Notes: generated from the letters alone by a model not told the origin. Counted from the first letter of the stretch, positions 23,557-35,231 are shown. The stretch is DNA of 64,000 nucleotides from Zea mays (GCF_902167145.1 NC_050096.1:272450622-272514621); one strand, 5' to 3'. A program made the numbers and translations.

Positions 23557-24409
23557 TGTTGAATAATTAGACAAATTCCAAATTAAATTCCGAATATAAA
23601 TCATGACCAAATCAGAAGAACTGAAATAAAAGCCAAATCAGATGATGCGTACTGATTAGACTTACTGATTGTTGGCGCGCGCCAGGATCAGCTGGGTCGA
23701 CGATGTCAGAAGATCACGAGTAGTCGCGTGAAGACGCTTCCCAAAAACCTTATTCGCCCTCTCCCGGTGCAGGATCTAGAAGACGAAGGGTTCCGGAGAC
23801 CTGCTCTCCTGATCGCAGATGCACCTCTGCGGTCGGGACGAAGGGAACTAAAAGGCGGCTCAGCTATGAAGAGAGGCGAAAGCGAACTGGGATCTAGGGA
23901 TGATTTGGAGGCTGGCTGCCGGGCTCCTTTTATAGGGACGAGTCCGCGACCCCCGTGCTTATCCACCCACGAAAATCTCGCAATCAGTTGAGATTTTGTA
24001 GCGATCGGTTAGGATAAGCGTAACAGCCAAGAAACCAAAAAATCAAACGGCAAAAGGTAGCCGCACCACCGCAAGGCGAGGGGCCGGATTTCGGCGGACC
24101 ATTCACGCGCATGCCGTGCGCCCGCGCCCTTCGCCCCGCCCCGGCCCGGCCCGGCCCGGCCCGGCCAGGCCAGGCGAGGCGAGGCGAGCGAGCGCGCGCG
24201 CGCGTGTGGCTCTCCACACTCTCTCCTCTCATCCATGACTTGGTGAGTGAGTGTGGCTTCCATATTTAAGTTAGCTCTACTCCACAAGAGCTAGCAATAT
24301 GGTGCTATTGGTTCCACCTATCCCTTTGCCATCCACTTATATGGGCTTTTGAGATTTTCCTGGGATTTATTAGAAATTCTTAATTGGGCCAAGCCCATAA
24401 ATCCTAACA
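23557..24409 (-). mobile_element. 3' LTR of copia C (full length)
   Basis: On the minus strand this runs TGTTAGGATTTATGGG to TAATTATTCAACA. The promoter TATAAAAGG lies at 23926-23934. A short direct repeat AGGCGA occurs at 23874 and 24074. A GGCCC-type microsatellite lies near 24137-24175. The polypurine tract GGTGGGGGAT lies immediately before the LTR start (24410-24419). Confidence 0.93.
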
Positions 24410-24962
24410 ATCCCCCACCAGATCTCAAATGCCCATCTGCAGTTTTCGCCACTGTTCACTACTGTTTAATATACCAGTTTTTCAGCAGAGACTGTTAAGT
24501 TGAACTTCCGCCTAGAACTCCAAGTTACACCAACCCACAACTTGGACAATGGACTATGCCTTGAATTGCAAGTTTTGCGTGGATGGGTTTCACTTGAAGT
24601 CATGACCAGTACTTGGCTACCAGTAGTCCCCTTCTCGGGTGGAGCATATACGTCGTACTCCAAGGTCTCTTCATGAGTTTACTAGAGATCACCCAAATCT
24701 CATAGACTGTGACGTTAGACAGTCTAACTCATATAGGTGTGTTCTTTCAAAGAATGTTCTGCAGGACAACATCTTCGCTAATACAAGCCAACAGAACACA
24801 TTAAGGCACAAAGCCAACCTGCCTTACAACATTTGAGAGTATTGCATCTTTACTTAGAGAGGGTCAAAGGTTACTCTCCTCAGTTCACCAATGGCTTGTT
24901 CTTCCCAGGACCTAATTCACGGGATCTCCGATCACATAGACTGGGTTTCCACCATGGCAACT

Positions 24963-27900
24963 TTATTCGGGTCTCATACCCATCTCTCTCGATGCGATTT
25001 CTATCACATTACGTGGTAGTCCCTTGGTAAAAGGATCTGCCAGATTTTTATCTGTTGAAATATAAGTCACACTTATAACTCCGGAGTTTCTCAACTTTCT
25101 GACAGACTTCAATCGTCTTTTGACATGTCTTGATGACTTTCCATTATCCTTAGAACTCGTCACTTTAGCAATCACTGTCTGATTGTCACAGTTCATAAGG
25201 ATAGCTGGTATTGGTTTCTCAACCACCGGCAAGTCAATCAAGAGTTCACGCAACCATTTTGCCTCAACGGTTGCTGTGTCAAGTGCAGCTAGCTCGGCTT
25301 CCATGGTTGACCTCGTCAAAATGGTCTGCTTGCATGACCTCCATGATACCGCACCTCCACCAATAGTAAAGACATAACCACTGGTGGCATAAAGCTCGTC
25401 TGCATCAGATATCCAGTTCGAATCACTATATCCTTCAAGTACTGCATGCTGACCAGAATAGTGAATTTCATAACTCATTGTACCTTGCAGGTAGCGCATA
25501 ACCCGCTCAAGTGCATGCCAATGATCAGTCCCGGGGTTTGACATGAACCTACTCAATTTGCTCACAGCAAACGAGATATCGGGCCTTGTTACACCAGCAA
25601 GATACATGAGTGAACCGACAATCTGAGAGTATCTCAATTGGTCTAAACCAATTCTCTTGTTCTTTCGCAGTGTCACACTGGGATCATAAGGTGTTGGAGA
25701 AGGTTTGCACTCAGAGAAGCCAAATCGCTTCAAAACCTTTTCAACATAGTGAGATTGCGAGAGAGTAATCCCACCATCTGCCTTAATCAGCTTGATGTTT
25801 AGAATCACATCAGCTTCTCCCAGATCTTTCATATCAAAACTCTTTGATAGAAAAGACTTGACTTCATTGATCACATCAATGTTTGTGCCAAATATCAATA
25901 TATCATCAACATATAAGCACAATATAACTCCTTCGCCCCCACCACAGCGATAATATACACACTTGTCTGCCTCATTAATGGCAAAGCCTGCAGACGTTAG
26001 AGTCGTGTCAAACTTCTCATGCCACTGCTTTGGTGCTTGCTTCAGACCATACAAAGATTTCAATAACTTGCACACCTTGCTTTCTTGACCCTTTACTACA
26101 AATCCATCAGGTTGTTCCATATATATTTCCTCGTCCAGCTCTCCATTAAGAAAAGTTGTCTTTACATCCATCTGATGAACAAGGAGACCATACGAGGCAG
26201 CCAAAGAAAGTAGTACTCGAATAGAGGTCATTCTAGCAACAGGTGAGTAAGTATCAAAGAAGTCTTCTCCTTCTTTCTGAGTATAGCCTTTAGCCACAAG
26301 CCTAGCCTTGTACTTTTCAATTGTACCATCAGGCTTGAGCTTCTTTTTAAACACCCACTTACAACCCACAGGTTTGCATCCATAGGGTCGATCAGTGACT
26401 TCCCACGTACCATTTGAAAGAATGGAGTCCATCTCATTATGAACTGCTTCTTTCCAATCATCTGCATCTGGAGATGCAAATGCTTCTGCAATGGTGGTAG
26501 GAGTATCGTCCACAAGGTACACAATGAAATCATTACCAAAGGATTTTTCAACCCTTTGTCTCTTGCTCCTTTTAGGAGCATCATTGTCATCCTCCTCTAG
26601 GACAATTTCATGTGGTTGTTCAAAACTCTCAATAGGTGTATTATGTTCAGGAATTATCTCAGAAGAGTATCTAGAATTGCTATGAATGTCTTTCATTGGA
26701 AATATATGCTCAAAGAAAGTAGCATCACGTGATTCCATAATAGTATCAACATACACATCAGGAACTTCAGATTTAACTACTAAAAATCTATATGCTATGC
26801 TACACGAAGCATATCCAAGAAAGACACAATCCACTGTCCTTGGACCAAGCTTGCGCTTTTTATTAATTGGTACATTGACTTTCGCCATGCACCCCCAAGT
26901 GCGCAAGTATGAAAGTGATGGTTTTCTCCCAACCCACTTCTCATAAGGGGTTTTCTCTTCTTTGCCCATAGGAATTCTATTCAGAACATGACATGAAGTC
27001 AGGACTGCCTCCCCCCACCATGCCTTAGATAAACCACAAGTGTCTAACATGGCATTCACCAGGTCAGTCAACGTACGGTTTTTCCTTTCAGCAATCCCGT
27101 TTGACTCGGGTGAATAGGGAGGAGTCCTCTCATGAATAATGCCATGTTCTGCACAGAAATCATCAAAGACTTTGGGAAAGAACTCGCCACCACGATCTGA
27201 TCTAAGACGTTTGATCTTTCTCTCTAGTTGGTTTTCAACTTCAGCCTTATAGATTTTAAAGTAGTCTAAAGCCTCATCTTTAGTTTTTAGCAAGTATACA
27301 TAGCAAAATCTAGACGCATCATCAATCAATGTCATGAAGTATCTCTTACCACCTTTTGTCAACACACCATTCATCTCACAAAGATCAGAATGTATGAGTT
27401 CTAGCGGTGCCAAGTGTCTCTCCTCAGCAGCCTTATGAGGCTTTCGAGGTTGCTTCGACTGCACACAACTATGGCACTTAGAACCTTTGACTATGGTGAT
27501 ATTCGGAATTAAACTCATGGTTGCAAGCCGAGACATAGAGCCAAAATTAATATGACACAAACGAGAATGCCAAATACTCGCAAGATCATCAACATTAGCA
27601 CAAATATGGTTCACAGACTTATTATTGAAATCTAACAAAGAAAAGCGGAACAAGCCTCCGCAATCATAGCCTTTACCAATAAATTGTCCAGACTTGGACA
27701 CAACTAATTTATTGGACTCCAAAACTACCTTGAACCCATCTCTACATAGAAGGGTTCCGCTAACGAGATTCTTGTGTATAGAAGGGACATGATGCACGTT
27801 CTTCAGCTGCACGATCTTTCCCGAAGTAAACTTCAGATCCACCGTGCCAGTGCCATGAACAGAAGCATGTGACCCATTCCCCATTAGCACGGAAGAATCC

Positions 27901-28850
27901 CGGGCGCCCTGATAAGAAGAGAACAAGTTGATGTCAGAACACACATGAACATTAGCACCAGTATCAAGCCACCAGCTAGGTGATTGAAATACTGAGAAGA
28001 TGAAAGGTAAATTATCATACCCTTTGTCTTCCTCATTGCTAGCGACCACTGTGTTGACATTTCCCTTTTTGCCACGGCGATCCGCTCGATCGGGACAATC
28101 CTTGGCAAAATGACCCGCCTCGCCACATGCGAAACATGTCAATTCAGCCTTGTTCTTCTTCTTCTTGAAGTTGGTAGTTTTGTTGGGCTTGTTAGATTTT
28201 GGCTTTCCTTCGCCCTTGTTGTGGTTCTTCTGAACCATGTTGGCGCTGGAGTGGCCCTCGCCTCCTTTAGATCCCGTGTCCTTTGCCCGAGCTTTCTCCT
28301 CAACATCCAGAGACGCTATCAGATTTTCAACTGATATCTCCTGTCTCTTATGTTTCAGAGCTGTGGCGAAGTTCCTCCATGTAGAAGGCAACTTTGCAAT
28401 AATGCACCCAGCCACAAATCGGTCAGGAAGGACTATCTTAAGGTGGTCGAGCTCCTTGGCTATACACTGTATTTCATGAGCTTGCTCTACAATAGAGCGA
28501 TTATCAACCATCTTATAATCATGAAAGCTCTCCATGATATACAGGTCACTGCCAGCATCTGATGCACCATACTTAGTAGTAAGTGCATCCCACAACTCTT
28601 TCCCGTCCGTGTATTGCATATTCGCATCAACCAGACGATCAAAAAGGGCGCTAAGAACGGCTCCCGTGAACATAGTATTGGCATGGTCGTACTCTTTCTC
28701 CTGTTCAGGAGTCAGTGGACCCTCAGGTCTGCCTTTACTAACATGGAAGACATTCATAGCAGTAAGCCAGAGCGTGGCCTTGACTTGCCATCTCTTAAAG
28801 TGCATACCATTAAACTTTTCTGGCTTCAGCGCGTCGGCAAAAGCAGCCAT
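24963..28850 (-). CDS. Copia gag-pol polyprotein, intact
   Basis: This is an uninterrupted 1,295-codon frame. I chose the ATG at 28850 (MAAFADALKPEKFNG) because the gag signature starts there; the frame itself stays open into the LTR to an ATG at 28943. Domains, approximate residues: gag 1-230; CCHC knuckle CFACGEAGHFAKDC 239-252; protease WWLDTGA near 293-299; GAG-pre-integrase WHSRLCHINF near 427; integrase zinc motif CHSCVQSKQ, then DDE residues in HSDLCEM, LRSDRGGEF and SPESNGIAERK (about 505-590); RT with QMDVKTTFLNG and catalytic LYVDDILIFG; RNase H with LTRSTMEAELAAL near the end. In the family this makes the virus-like particle, cDNA and integration complex. All catalytic boxes look intact. 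Confidence 0.95.
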   Translation of the reverse strand: MAAFADALKPEKFNGMHFKRWQVKATLWLTAMNVFHVSKGRPEGPLTPEQEKEYDHANTMFTGAVLSALFDRLVDANMQYTDGKELWDALTTKYGASDAGSDLYIMESFHDYKMVDNRSIVEQAHEIQCIAKELDHLKIVLPDRFVAGCIIAKLPSTWRNFATALKHKRQEISVENLIASLDVEEKARAKDTGSKGGEGHSSANMVQKNHNKGEGKPKSNKPNKTTNFKKKKNKAELTCFACGEAGHFAKDCPDRADRRGKKGNVNTVVASNEEDKGYDNLPFIFSVFQSPSWWLDTGANVHVCSDINLFSSYQGARDSSVLMGNGSHASVHGTGTVDLKFTSGKIVQLKNVHHVPSIHKNLVSGTLLCRDGFKVVLESNKLVVSKSGQFIGKGYDCGGLFRFSLLDFNNKSVNHICANVDDLASIWHSRLCHINFGSMSRLATMSLIPNITIVKGSKCHSCVQSKQPRKPHKAAEERHLAPLELIHSDLCEMNGVLTKGGKRYFMTLIDDASRFCYVYLLKTKDEALDYFKIYKAEVENQLERKIKRLRSDRGGEFFPKVFDDFCAEHGIIHERTPPYSPESNGIAERKNRTLTDLVNAMLDTCGLSKAWWGEAVLTSCHVLNRIPMGKEEKTPYEKWVGRKPSLSYLRTWGCMAKVNVPINKKRKLGPRTVDCVFLGYASCSIAYRFLVVKSEVPDVYVDTIMESRDATFFEHIFPMKDIHSNSRYSSEIIPEHNTPIESFEQPHEIVLEEDDNDAPKRSKRQRVEKSFGNDFIVYLVDDTPTTIAEAFASPDADDWKEAVHNEMDSILSNGTWEVTDRPYGCKPVGCKWVFKKKLKPDGTIEKYKARLVAKGYTQKEGEDFFDTYSPVARMTSIRVLLSLAASYGLLVHQMDVKTTFLNGELDEEIYMEQPDGFVVKGQESKVCKLLKSLYGLKQAPKQWHEKFDTTLTSAGFAINEADKCVYYRCGGGEGVILCLYVDDILIFGTNIDVINEVKSFLSKSFDMKDLGEADVILNIKLIKADGGITLSQSHYVEKVLKRFGFSECKPSPTPYDPSVTLRKNKRIGLDQLRYSQIVGSLMYLAGVTRPDISFAVSKLSRFMSNPGTDHWHALERVMRYLQGTMSYEIHYSGQHAVLEGYSDSNWISDADELYATSGYVFTIGGGAVSWRSCKQTILTRSTMEAELAALDTATVEAKWLRELLIDLPVVEKPIPAILMNCDNQTVIAKVTSSKDNGKSSRHVKRRLKSVRKLRNSGVISVTYISTDKNLADPFTKGLPRNVIEIASREMGMRPE

Positions 28851-28873
28851 AGAAAAACTAGGAAATTGTCTAC

Positions 28874-28887
28874 AATAAGGTTTTTGG
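28874..28887 (-). promoter_or_regulatory. Unusual sequence at the primer-site position of copia C
   Basis: The usual copia primer site (TGGTATCAGAGC) is absent. Right after the LTR end at 28890 the minus strand reads TTCCAAAAACCTTATTG. Its 14-base core is exactly complementary to a segment in the element's own LTR (plus-strand 23741-23754 and 29074-29087). The gag ATG follows only about 40 bases after the LTR. Confidence 0.55.
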
Positions 28888-28889
28888 AA

Positions 28890-29485
28890 TGTTGAATAAT
28901 TAGACAAATTCCAAATTAAATTCCGAATATAAATCATGACCAAATCAGAAGAACTGAAATAAAAGCCAAATCAGATGATGCGTACTGATTAGACTTACTG
29001 ATTGTTGGCGCGCGCCAGGATCAGCTGGGTCGACGATGTCAGAAGATCACGAGCAGTCGCGTGAAGGCGCTTCCCAAAAACCTTATTCGCCCTGCAGGAT
29101 CTAGAAGACGAAGGGTTCCGGAGACCTGCTCTCCTGATCGCAGATGCACCTCTGAAGGGAACTAAAAGGCGGCTCAGCTATGAAGAGAGGCGGGGGCCGG
29201 ATTTCGGCGGACCATTCACGCGCATGTCGTGCGCCCGCGCCCTTCGCCCCGGCCCGGCGAGGCGAGCGAGCGCGCGCGCGCGTGGCTCTCCACACTCTCT
29301 CCTCTCATCCATGACTTGGTGAGTGAGTGTGGCTTCCATATTTAAGTTAGCTCTACTCCACAAGAGCTAGCAATATGGTGCTATTGGTTCCACCTATCCC
29401 TTTGCCATCCACTTATATGGGCTTTTGAGATTTTCCTGGGATTTATTAGAAATTCTTAATTGGGCCAAGCCCATAAATTCTAACA
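28890..29485 (-). mobile_element. 5' LTR of copia C, promoter deleted
   Basis: This aligns to the 3' LTR but lacks about 257 bp in several blocks. The largest, 200 bp, corresponds to 23879-24078 and lies between two AGGCGA repeats. It removes the TATAAAAGG box. Smaller losses lie near 29091-29096 and 29155, and in the GGCCC repeat. The rest is nearly identical to the 3' LTR. Confidence 0.9.
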
Positions 29486-29490
29486 ACATC

Positions 29491-31477
29491 TGATTATTAG
29501 TGATTGATGTGCGTGTAAACTGCACTACGTACGTACTGGATCACTTCTTCGTTACAAAATCAGAATGGCTAGCATCACATATAGTAGTGAAATAGTAAGC
29601 CTTCCTGACATTTATCCTTTGCAATGAATAGCCATAGGAGCTAGTTGTACCAATAGAATCGATTGTGAAAGCTCAAAGTATAGTATTGTAGATCAAATCG
29701 ATCGATGACATTTGCAGCGAGGCGTCTGCGGAAGCCTGATCAATAGTTTGATAAACAGCGATTTCCATGTTGTAAAACAGTTTAACGCAGTCCGGCAGGC
29801 AAGCAGAGACAGACGTAGCTGCTAGCCGTCTAGCTAGGAAGATTTCACGGCGCCTTTCAAATCCTAAGCACACCGGCCGGAGAGGTGCGCTGGACGATGC
29901 ATACGCATGCATGTGTGATTCGCTCGCAGTCGCAGATCGCAGCTTCAAATCTTGACTCCACTATAGATGGTAAACTTTGCGTTGACGCGGGCGGTGGGCC
30001 TGAATTCGACAGCTGCTTAACCCTAGCTAGCTGTGCACTGTCCACGCAGCAAGGTCAGGTCACGGGTGCAGCTCTAGAGGAGTGTGAGAATATGCATAGG
30101 CTTTGACTCGAAGCATGTTCAGTTAAATCAAAACTTCTGCGGTTTATTGAATATGTGTCATTATAAATGTTATGTTTCCGGCATATATCATCGTATTCAC
30201 GATATTAAAAGCGTGCCATTATAGTTTTATAGATCTCCATTGCTATCTTCAGGAACTCAAGCAGACTCTATATAAATATCATCTCACGTCACACATTTTA
30301 TTTCAAACTTCACATTATGAATAAAATAGTATTTTACACGATCATATGCACGCTCTACTAGAAACGGACTCAAGATATACCACTCACTTCGCCACAATAC
30401 ACGATCACTGCCAAACCATATATCACAGTGATTGTCTGGAGCCGACAATGTTTGTTTTTACCAGTCCCTAAATCTGAGATCTAGAAAATGTTATTCACCA
30501 TGTAGTAAAGACAATGTGTCACTGCTAGTTTAAACTACAATCCAAAAGTGACACTATTAGGTCAAGCTATAACCCATCAATGATATGTCACTACTGGCTT
30601 GTGGCTTAAGCTAGCAGCAACGTAAACATATCACTATTGGATTATTTATTCACCCACAATATTCTTTATAGTTGAATCCACCTAACCACTAATTGATTGG
30701 TTCTCCACATTTAGATCCACCTTACGACCTCTGATTATATAAAACATGTGGCTGAATGCCAGACACATAAGATCCCTTGTGCGTTGCTTGCAGTTGAAAA
30801 CCAATATAGTATGTAATGCAAGCTCATTGTTTCACCAATTGTAGTCTCAGAATGTGTCGTTCCATGTGGGAAAAGGCCCTCAACACATACACCTTCCATA
30901 TTCCTATCAAAATGGTGCACAGAAGGTGCTAGAAGATTATTCATGAATATGATGAGGACATGCCAAAGACATGGCACACTAGCAGCAATATAGTGCATGT
31001 GTGCCCCAGTTGGCTGTTAGTTGACGTTAAGCCAGCGAGATTAGCTCATTACTGCTTGCGGGCCTAGTGGCTCCTCCGGTCCCTTGGGCATGCTAGCCCT
31101 TTCACTTTCGAGGCTCCACTCGGGTGAGGTGGTTACATCAGGTCGAAGGGCACGTGCGAGCTGCACAAGCACAGGACCCCGAAATTAATTTATGGGATCT
31201 CTATTTTTTATTTTGGCCATTATTAGTCGGTTACAAAGGAATAAGTAGATGTCATGACTCAAGAACACTGGTGCTGCTTTGTGCTCTTTCTCACGTCGAT
31301 TAGAATAAGATTATACCAAAGTATCTAACCATTTCCCGTCATCTAATTTTGGATTGGATGAATCACGGACACAGAACAAACTAGCGAACTCTAGGATTGA
31401 CTCTTCCTGGCTTGCTTCTAGGCCCGTCGAGTGAGTGAAAGTATGACTTAGCTATATTATACATATAAATTTTTATA
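29491..31477. other. Low-copy intergenic sequence, no gene seen
   Basis: The short open frames have no recognisable domain or plausible splice structure. 30353-30660 may hold a transposon end (separate entry). 31020-31200 is moderately GC-rich without coding signal. Confidence 0.5.
30353..30660 (+). mobile_element. Possible degraded CACTA transposon end
   Basis: CTCTACTAGAAACGG resembles a CACTACTAGAAA terminus. Within 300 bp there are repeated TCACTGCTAG, TCACTACTGG, TCACTATTGG and ACACTATTAGG motifs, like CACTA subterminal repeats. No opposite end or transposase was found. Confidence 0.3.
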
Positions 31478-31557
31478 CTCCCTCCGTTTCTTTTTATTTG
31501 TCGCTGGATAGTACAATTTTACACTATCAAGCGACAAATAAAACGAAACGGAGGGAG
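31478..31557. mobile_element. Stowaway MITE, 80 bp
   Basis: Terminal inverted repeats CTCCCTCCGTTTC and GAAACGGAGGGAG are flanked by TA (31476-31477 and 31558-31559). The whole element is nearly palindromic around a short AT loop. This is the Tc1/mariner-related Stowaway signature of grasses. Confidence 0.92.
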
Positions 31558-31841
31558 TATATATTTAGGGTTTCTCGTTGAGTTTGCTCTGGGCCCATAT
31601 TTCTGGAGATGGTTCTAGGTTACATTATAATAATTCGTAGACTTCGATGTTAAAATTGGCCTATTCAGAAAGCGTGCGCACACACACAATAAGATTGTTG
31701 TAACTAATGCGTGTTCTGAAGAAACAATATGAGTTAGTGAAGAATGACCGGACTTATGTGGCATTCATGCCCTTATTGATAAAAATCAATGAATAGTTTT
31801 CAAATGATGAGCGAGAAGGTTAAAAAATAGTTAGTTCTAAG

Positions 31842-32599
31842 TGTTGATGGAGTTGTTAGACATTTAGAGTAGTGAAATGACTTTTTTCTTTTGGATGTAC
31901 TATAAACGAGCGCATGAAATAGGTCACTTGACCTAGTCAAGTCTAATTAGGAGTGGTGATCCTAACTTATGAAAACCAATGCAAGGTAATCCTATGAGAG
32001 CTCATGAGAAGTTTGAAATAGGATCGAACCAAAAAATAGTCAGAAAAGATGAGTTGGTGGTGCTACGATAGCATCAAACATGTCCGATAGATATCGAATA
32101 TGGGAAACCGAATAGGAGTGTGCCCTATTGCATTTGAGCACAACATTGGCATGTCTAGTGTACGCCAAATATGGTGCATCAGACAAGGCACCCAAAGAGC
32201 TTGCAGAATTGGTTTCAAACATAATGTACTCACTAGACATGTCCAATATGACACCGGTGTGAGCATCAGATACAAATATAGTAACGACTAGATTCTGAAA
32301 CTAGCATTTCGGAATGCATTGGCTCTCTAGCGTAGATAGTTGGTGACACCAGACATGTCCTATACACCCAACTAGGCTAAGTGGGGTTGTAATAGATATT
32401 TCTTTTGCTTGGGACTATTTATACCTCCAACTCAGCCATATGAGGTATCTTGCTCATTTCAACTACTGAAGGAACCATCTAAGAGTGAGGCAGAGACTTT
32501 GCCTAGTGAGCGGCATGAGAGTTGGTAATCACTTGATTGTAGCCTCATTAACACATTAAGAGTACTTTGTGTAGATTTACCACCCTCATTAGACTTGGC
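31842..32599 (+). mobile_element. Old copia LTR V, left part (start uncertain)
   Basis: This has the layout of a Sirevirus-type LTR, with a TATA-like CTATTTATACC at about 32428. It continues after solo LTR G2 at 43437, up to the primer site at 43959. The start at TGTTGATGG (31842) is a guess; TGAAAGTATG at 31436 is an alternative, because the LTR seems to end CTTTGA. Confidence 0.45.
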
Positions 32600-34012
32600 C
32601 AAGTTGTAACACCCTGAATTTAGGAGTATAAAATTTCTTTCTAAAATGCCTACCAAATTCAGGTGTTACCCTAGTCTCTCTCTCTACCTTTACCTTTTGA
32701 GTAGAATTAGGTTAATTTAGTGAAGGGATTTATTATTTATTTTTGTCAAAACTTATGTGTGTCATGAATTGTTGCATCATGCTGAGCCCAAAATACTCTT
32801 TGAATTGATGCACATGTTTGACTTGGTTTCAATTTGAAACTTGGTTTGAATTTGAATTGAAAACCCTAGAGAAAATAAAAAGTAAAGCAATTAGAAATTG
32901 CCTGGAAAAGAGAAAACCAATTCAGCCCAAACCGACCTAGTCCAGCCCAGCAGGGCCACGCACGCGCGCGCCTGTGCCGCCTGACAGCGGCGGTTTCTTT
33001 CCCCGCGCTCTCTCTCTCCCTATCTCCCTCCCTCTATCCAGTGGGACCAGGTTGTCGGTGTCGGTCGCCTGCTCGCCCGCGCGCCTCTCCTCCGTCTCTG
33101 CCTCGCGGGCCCATTTCGTCAGCACACCGAGTCGTTCCCTCCACGTGCCCGCTCCCCTCGCTGTGCCGTGGGACCGCCCTATCAACTCCCCTTCCCCGTG
33201 AACCACCGTGGACCAGCGCGCACGCACGCCGAGATCCCCGTCCACGTCGCCTGCCCACGCACCCCAACTCCCTTTTGAGCACCGCCGCACCCGCACCCGC
33301 ACTCGCTCCCCTGCCTCATTTCGCGCAAGCTCACCCTCTCTCGTGCTCTGCTCTCGCCGCTCGGCTTCGCAGGAGTTCCGCACTCGCCGTGCCGGCCATC
33401 CAGCCCGCCAAAAGCCACGCCAAGCCACCACGAGCTCGTCCTGAGGTGAGACATCTATCCTCGTGCTTGATTTTCCTTATTCACGCCTGACCGTAGCCAA
33501 TTTGGCCTCACCAGAGCTCGGCCATGCCTGCTTGCCGCGCCCCGCGTGGTGTCCGGCCAACTCAGTCCCGCCCTATGCCCCGATATTGACCCATAGCGCT
33601 CCCCTACCCTCACCAAAACTAGACCAAGCCCTATCGCACTCGATTGCCTCTCCCCGCGGTCGGGATTCCTCGCCGGAGTTACCCCCGACCCGCTCGGAGC
33701 TCTCCCTCCGTCGTTCTCCCATCTCTGGCCTTGGTCTCGTGGCAAGAACCCCACTAGTGTGTTCGCTAGGTTCTCCTCGGCGATCCTGGCCAACCCCGAC
33801 GACCTCGGAACCGCTGTAGCCCACACCCACCCCAGCTCCAGCGACCTTACCGCCGTGAGCAAGAGCGGCGCCGCCCGCAGCCATTAACCCCTCCGATGCT
33901 TGATTTCAGCCGTTCGATCTCTATCGTGCGGTCCGGATCACCGAATACTGCTTCACGCACGCGTGCCCTGCGCCTGGACCCACCTATTGGTCGCTTGTGT
34001 CCCTCGCACTGG

Positions 34013-35217
34013 TGAAAGGGAAATAGGGTCAAACCTTTTCCTAAATGATTTTGGTGGTTGAAATGCCCAACACAAATAATTGGACTAACTAGTTTGCTCT
34101 AGATTATATGTTCTACAAGTGCCAAAGGTTCAACACAAACCAATAAAAAGAACTAAGTTAGGGTTCAAAAGAAAGGAGCAAAAGAAACCGAAGAGAACCC
34201 TGGTCTGGCGCACCGGACTGTCCGGTGTGCTACCGGATAGTGTCCGATGCACGAGAGACCGTACAGGCTGAACTCTTCACCTTCGGGTTTCTGGAGAGCC
34301 GCTCCGCTATAATTCACCGGACTGTCTGGTGGGTCACCGGACTGTCCGGTGTGCCAGCGGAGCAACGGCTCCAGCGCAACGGTCGACTACAACGGACACC
34401 TGCAAAAGCGCTACAGTGCGCGGACAGTTCGCGCAAAGTCAGAGCAGCGCCAAAAGGCGCACCGGACAGTGAACAGTGCCTGTCCGGTGCGGCACCGGAC
34501 TGTCCGGTGCACCAAGATGTCAGAGCTCCAACGGTTGAAACCGTCAGAACCCTAACGATTGGGTGACGTGGTTGGCGCACCGGACAGTGTCCGGTGCACC
34601 CATCGACAGATAGCCTCCCCAACGGTTGGTTTGGTGGTTGGGGCTATAAATACCCCCAACCACCACCACTTCAAGCATCCAAGTTTTTCAGACATCTCAT
34701 TCAATACAAGAGCTAGTGCAATCAATACAAGACACAATTCAATAGAATCAAAGCCTCTCCAAGTCCCAAATCCACTCCAACCAAATAGTGACTAGAGAGA
34801 GAGTTTTGCTCGTGTTCTTTGAGCTCTTGTTCTTGGATCGCTTTCTTCTTCCTCTTTCTTGTTCTCAAGACACTTGTAATCAAAGCAAGAGACACCAAGT
34901 TGTGGTGGTCCTTGTGAGGGGTCTAAGTGACCCGTTTGATTAAGGAGAAAGCTCACTCAGTATAAGTGACCGTTTGAGAGAGGGAAAGGGTTGAAAGAGA
35001 CCCGGTCTTTGTGACCACCTCAACGGGGACTAGGTTCTTCGGAACTGAACCTCGGTAAAACAAATCATCGTGTCATCCGCTTCATTTGCTTGTGATTTGT
35101 TTTTGCCCTATCTCTTTGACTCGGTTTTATTTCTAACACTAACCCTGACTTGTAGTTGTGCTTAAAGTTTGTAAATTTTAGTTTCCGCCTATTCACCCCC
35201 CCTCTAGGCGACTTTCA
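34013..35217 (+). mobile_element. 5' LTR of Sirevirus S
   Basis: TGAAAGGGAAATAGG...GGCGACTTTCA, 1,205 bp. GC palindromes (CACCGGACTGTCCGGTG type) occur at about 34208, 34317, 34456, 34493 and 34575. TATA box GGGCTATAAATACC lies near 34640. It differs from the matching 605 bp of the 3' LTR at roughly 15 positions by eye. Confidence 0.93.
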
Positions 35218-35219
35218 AT

Positions 35220-35231
35220 TGGTATCAGAGC
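35220..35231 (+). promoter_or_regulatory. tRNA-Met-type primer-binding site of S
   Basis: TGGTATCAGAGC lies two bases after the 5' LTR end. This is the classic copia primer site, complementary to the initiator Met tRNA 3' end. Confidence 0.95.

Larger units (their letters stand above)
23557..29485 (-). mobile_element. Young Ty1/copia retrotransposon C
   Basis: TGTTGAATAATTAG at 23557 and TAACA at 29485 bound an element flanked by perfect ACATC duplications (23552-23556 and 29486-29490). In minus orientation, the 3' LTR is 23557-24409 (853 bp) and the 5' LTR is 28890-29485 (596 bp). The internal region encodes one uninterrupted gag-pol. By eye the LTRs differ at about four substitutions over the aligned bases, suggesting a recent insertion. 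The length difference is due to deletions in the 5' LTR. Confidence 0.95.

Noticed and set aside
28851..28943. Alternative gag start at ATG 28943 giving a 1,326-codon frame
   Set aside because: Those 31 codons lie mostly in LTR U5 and lack gag similarity. The ATG at 28850 fits the gag signature.
32937..33884. ORFs of 100-165 codons on both strands in a GC-rich block
   Set aside because: The block lies inside solo LTR G2. High GC depletes stop codons. No domain, and both strands look equally 'coding'.
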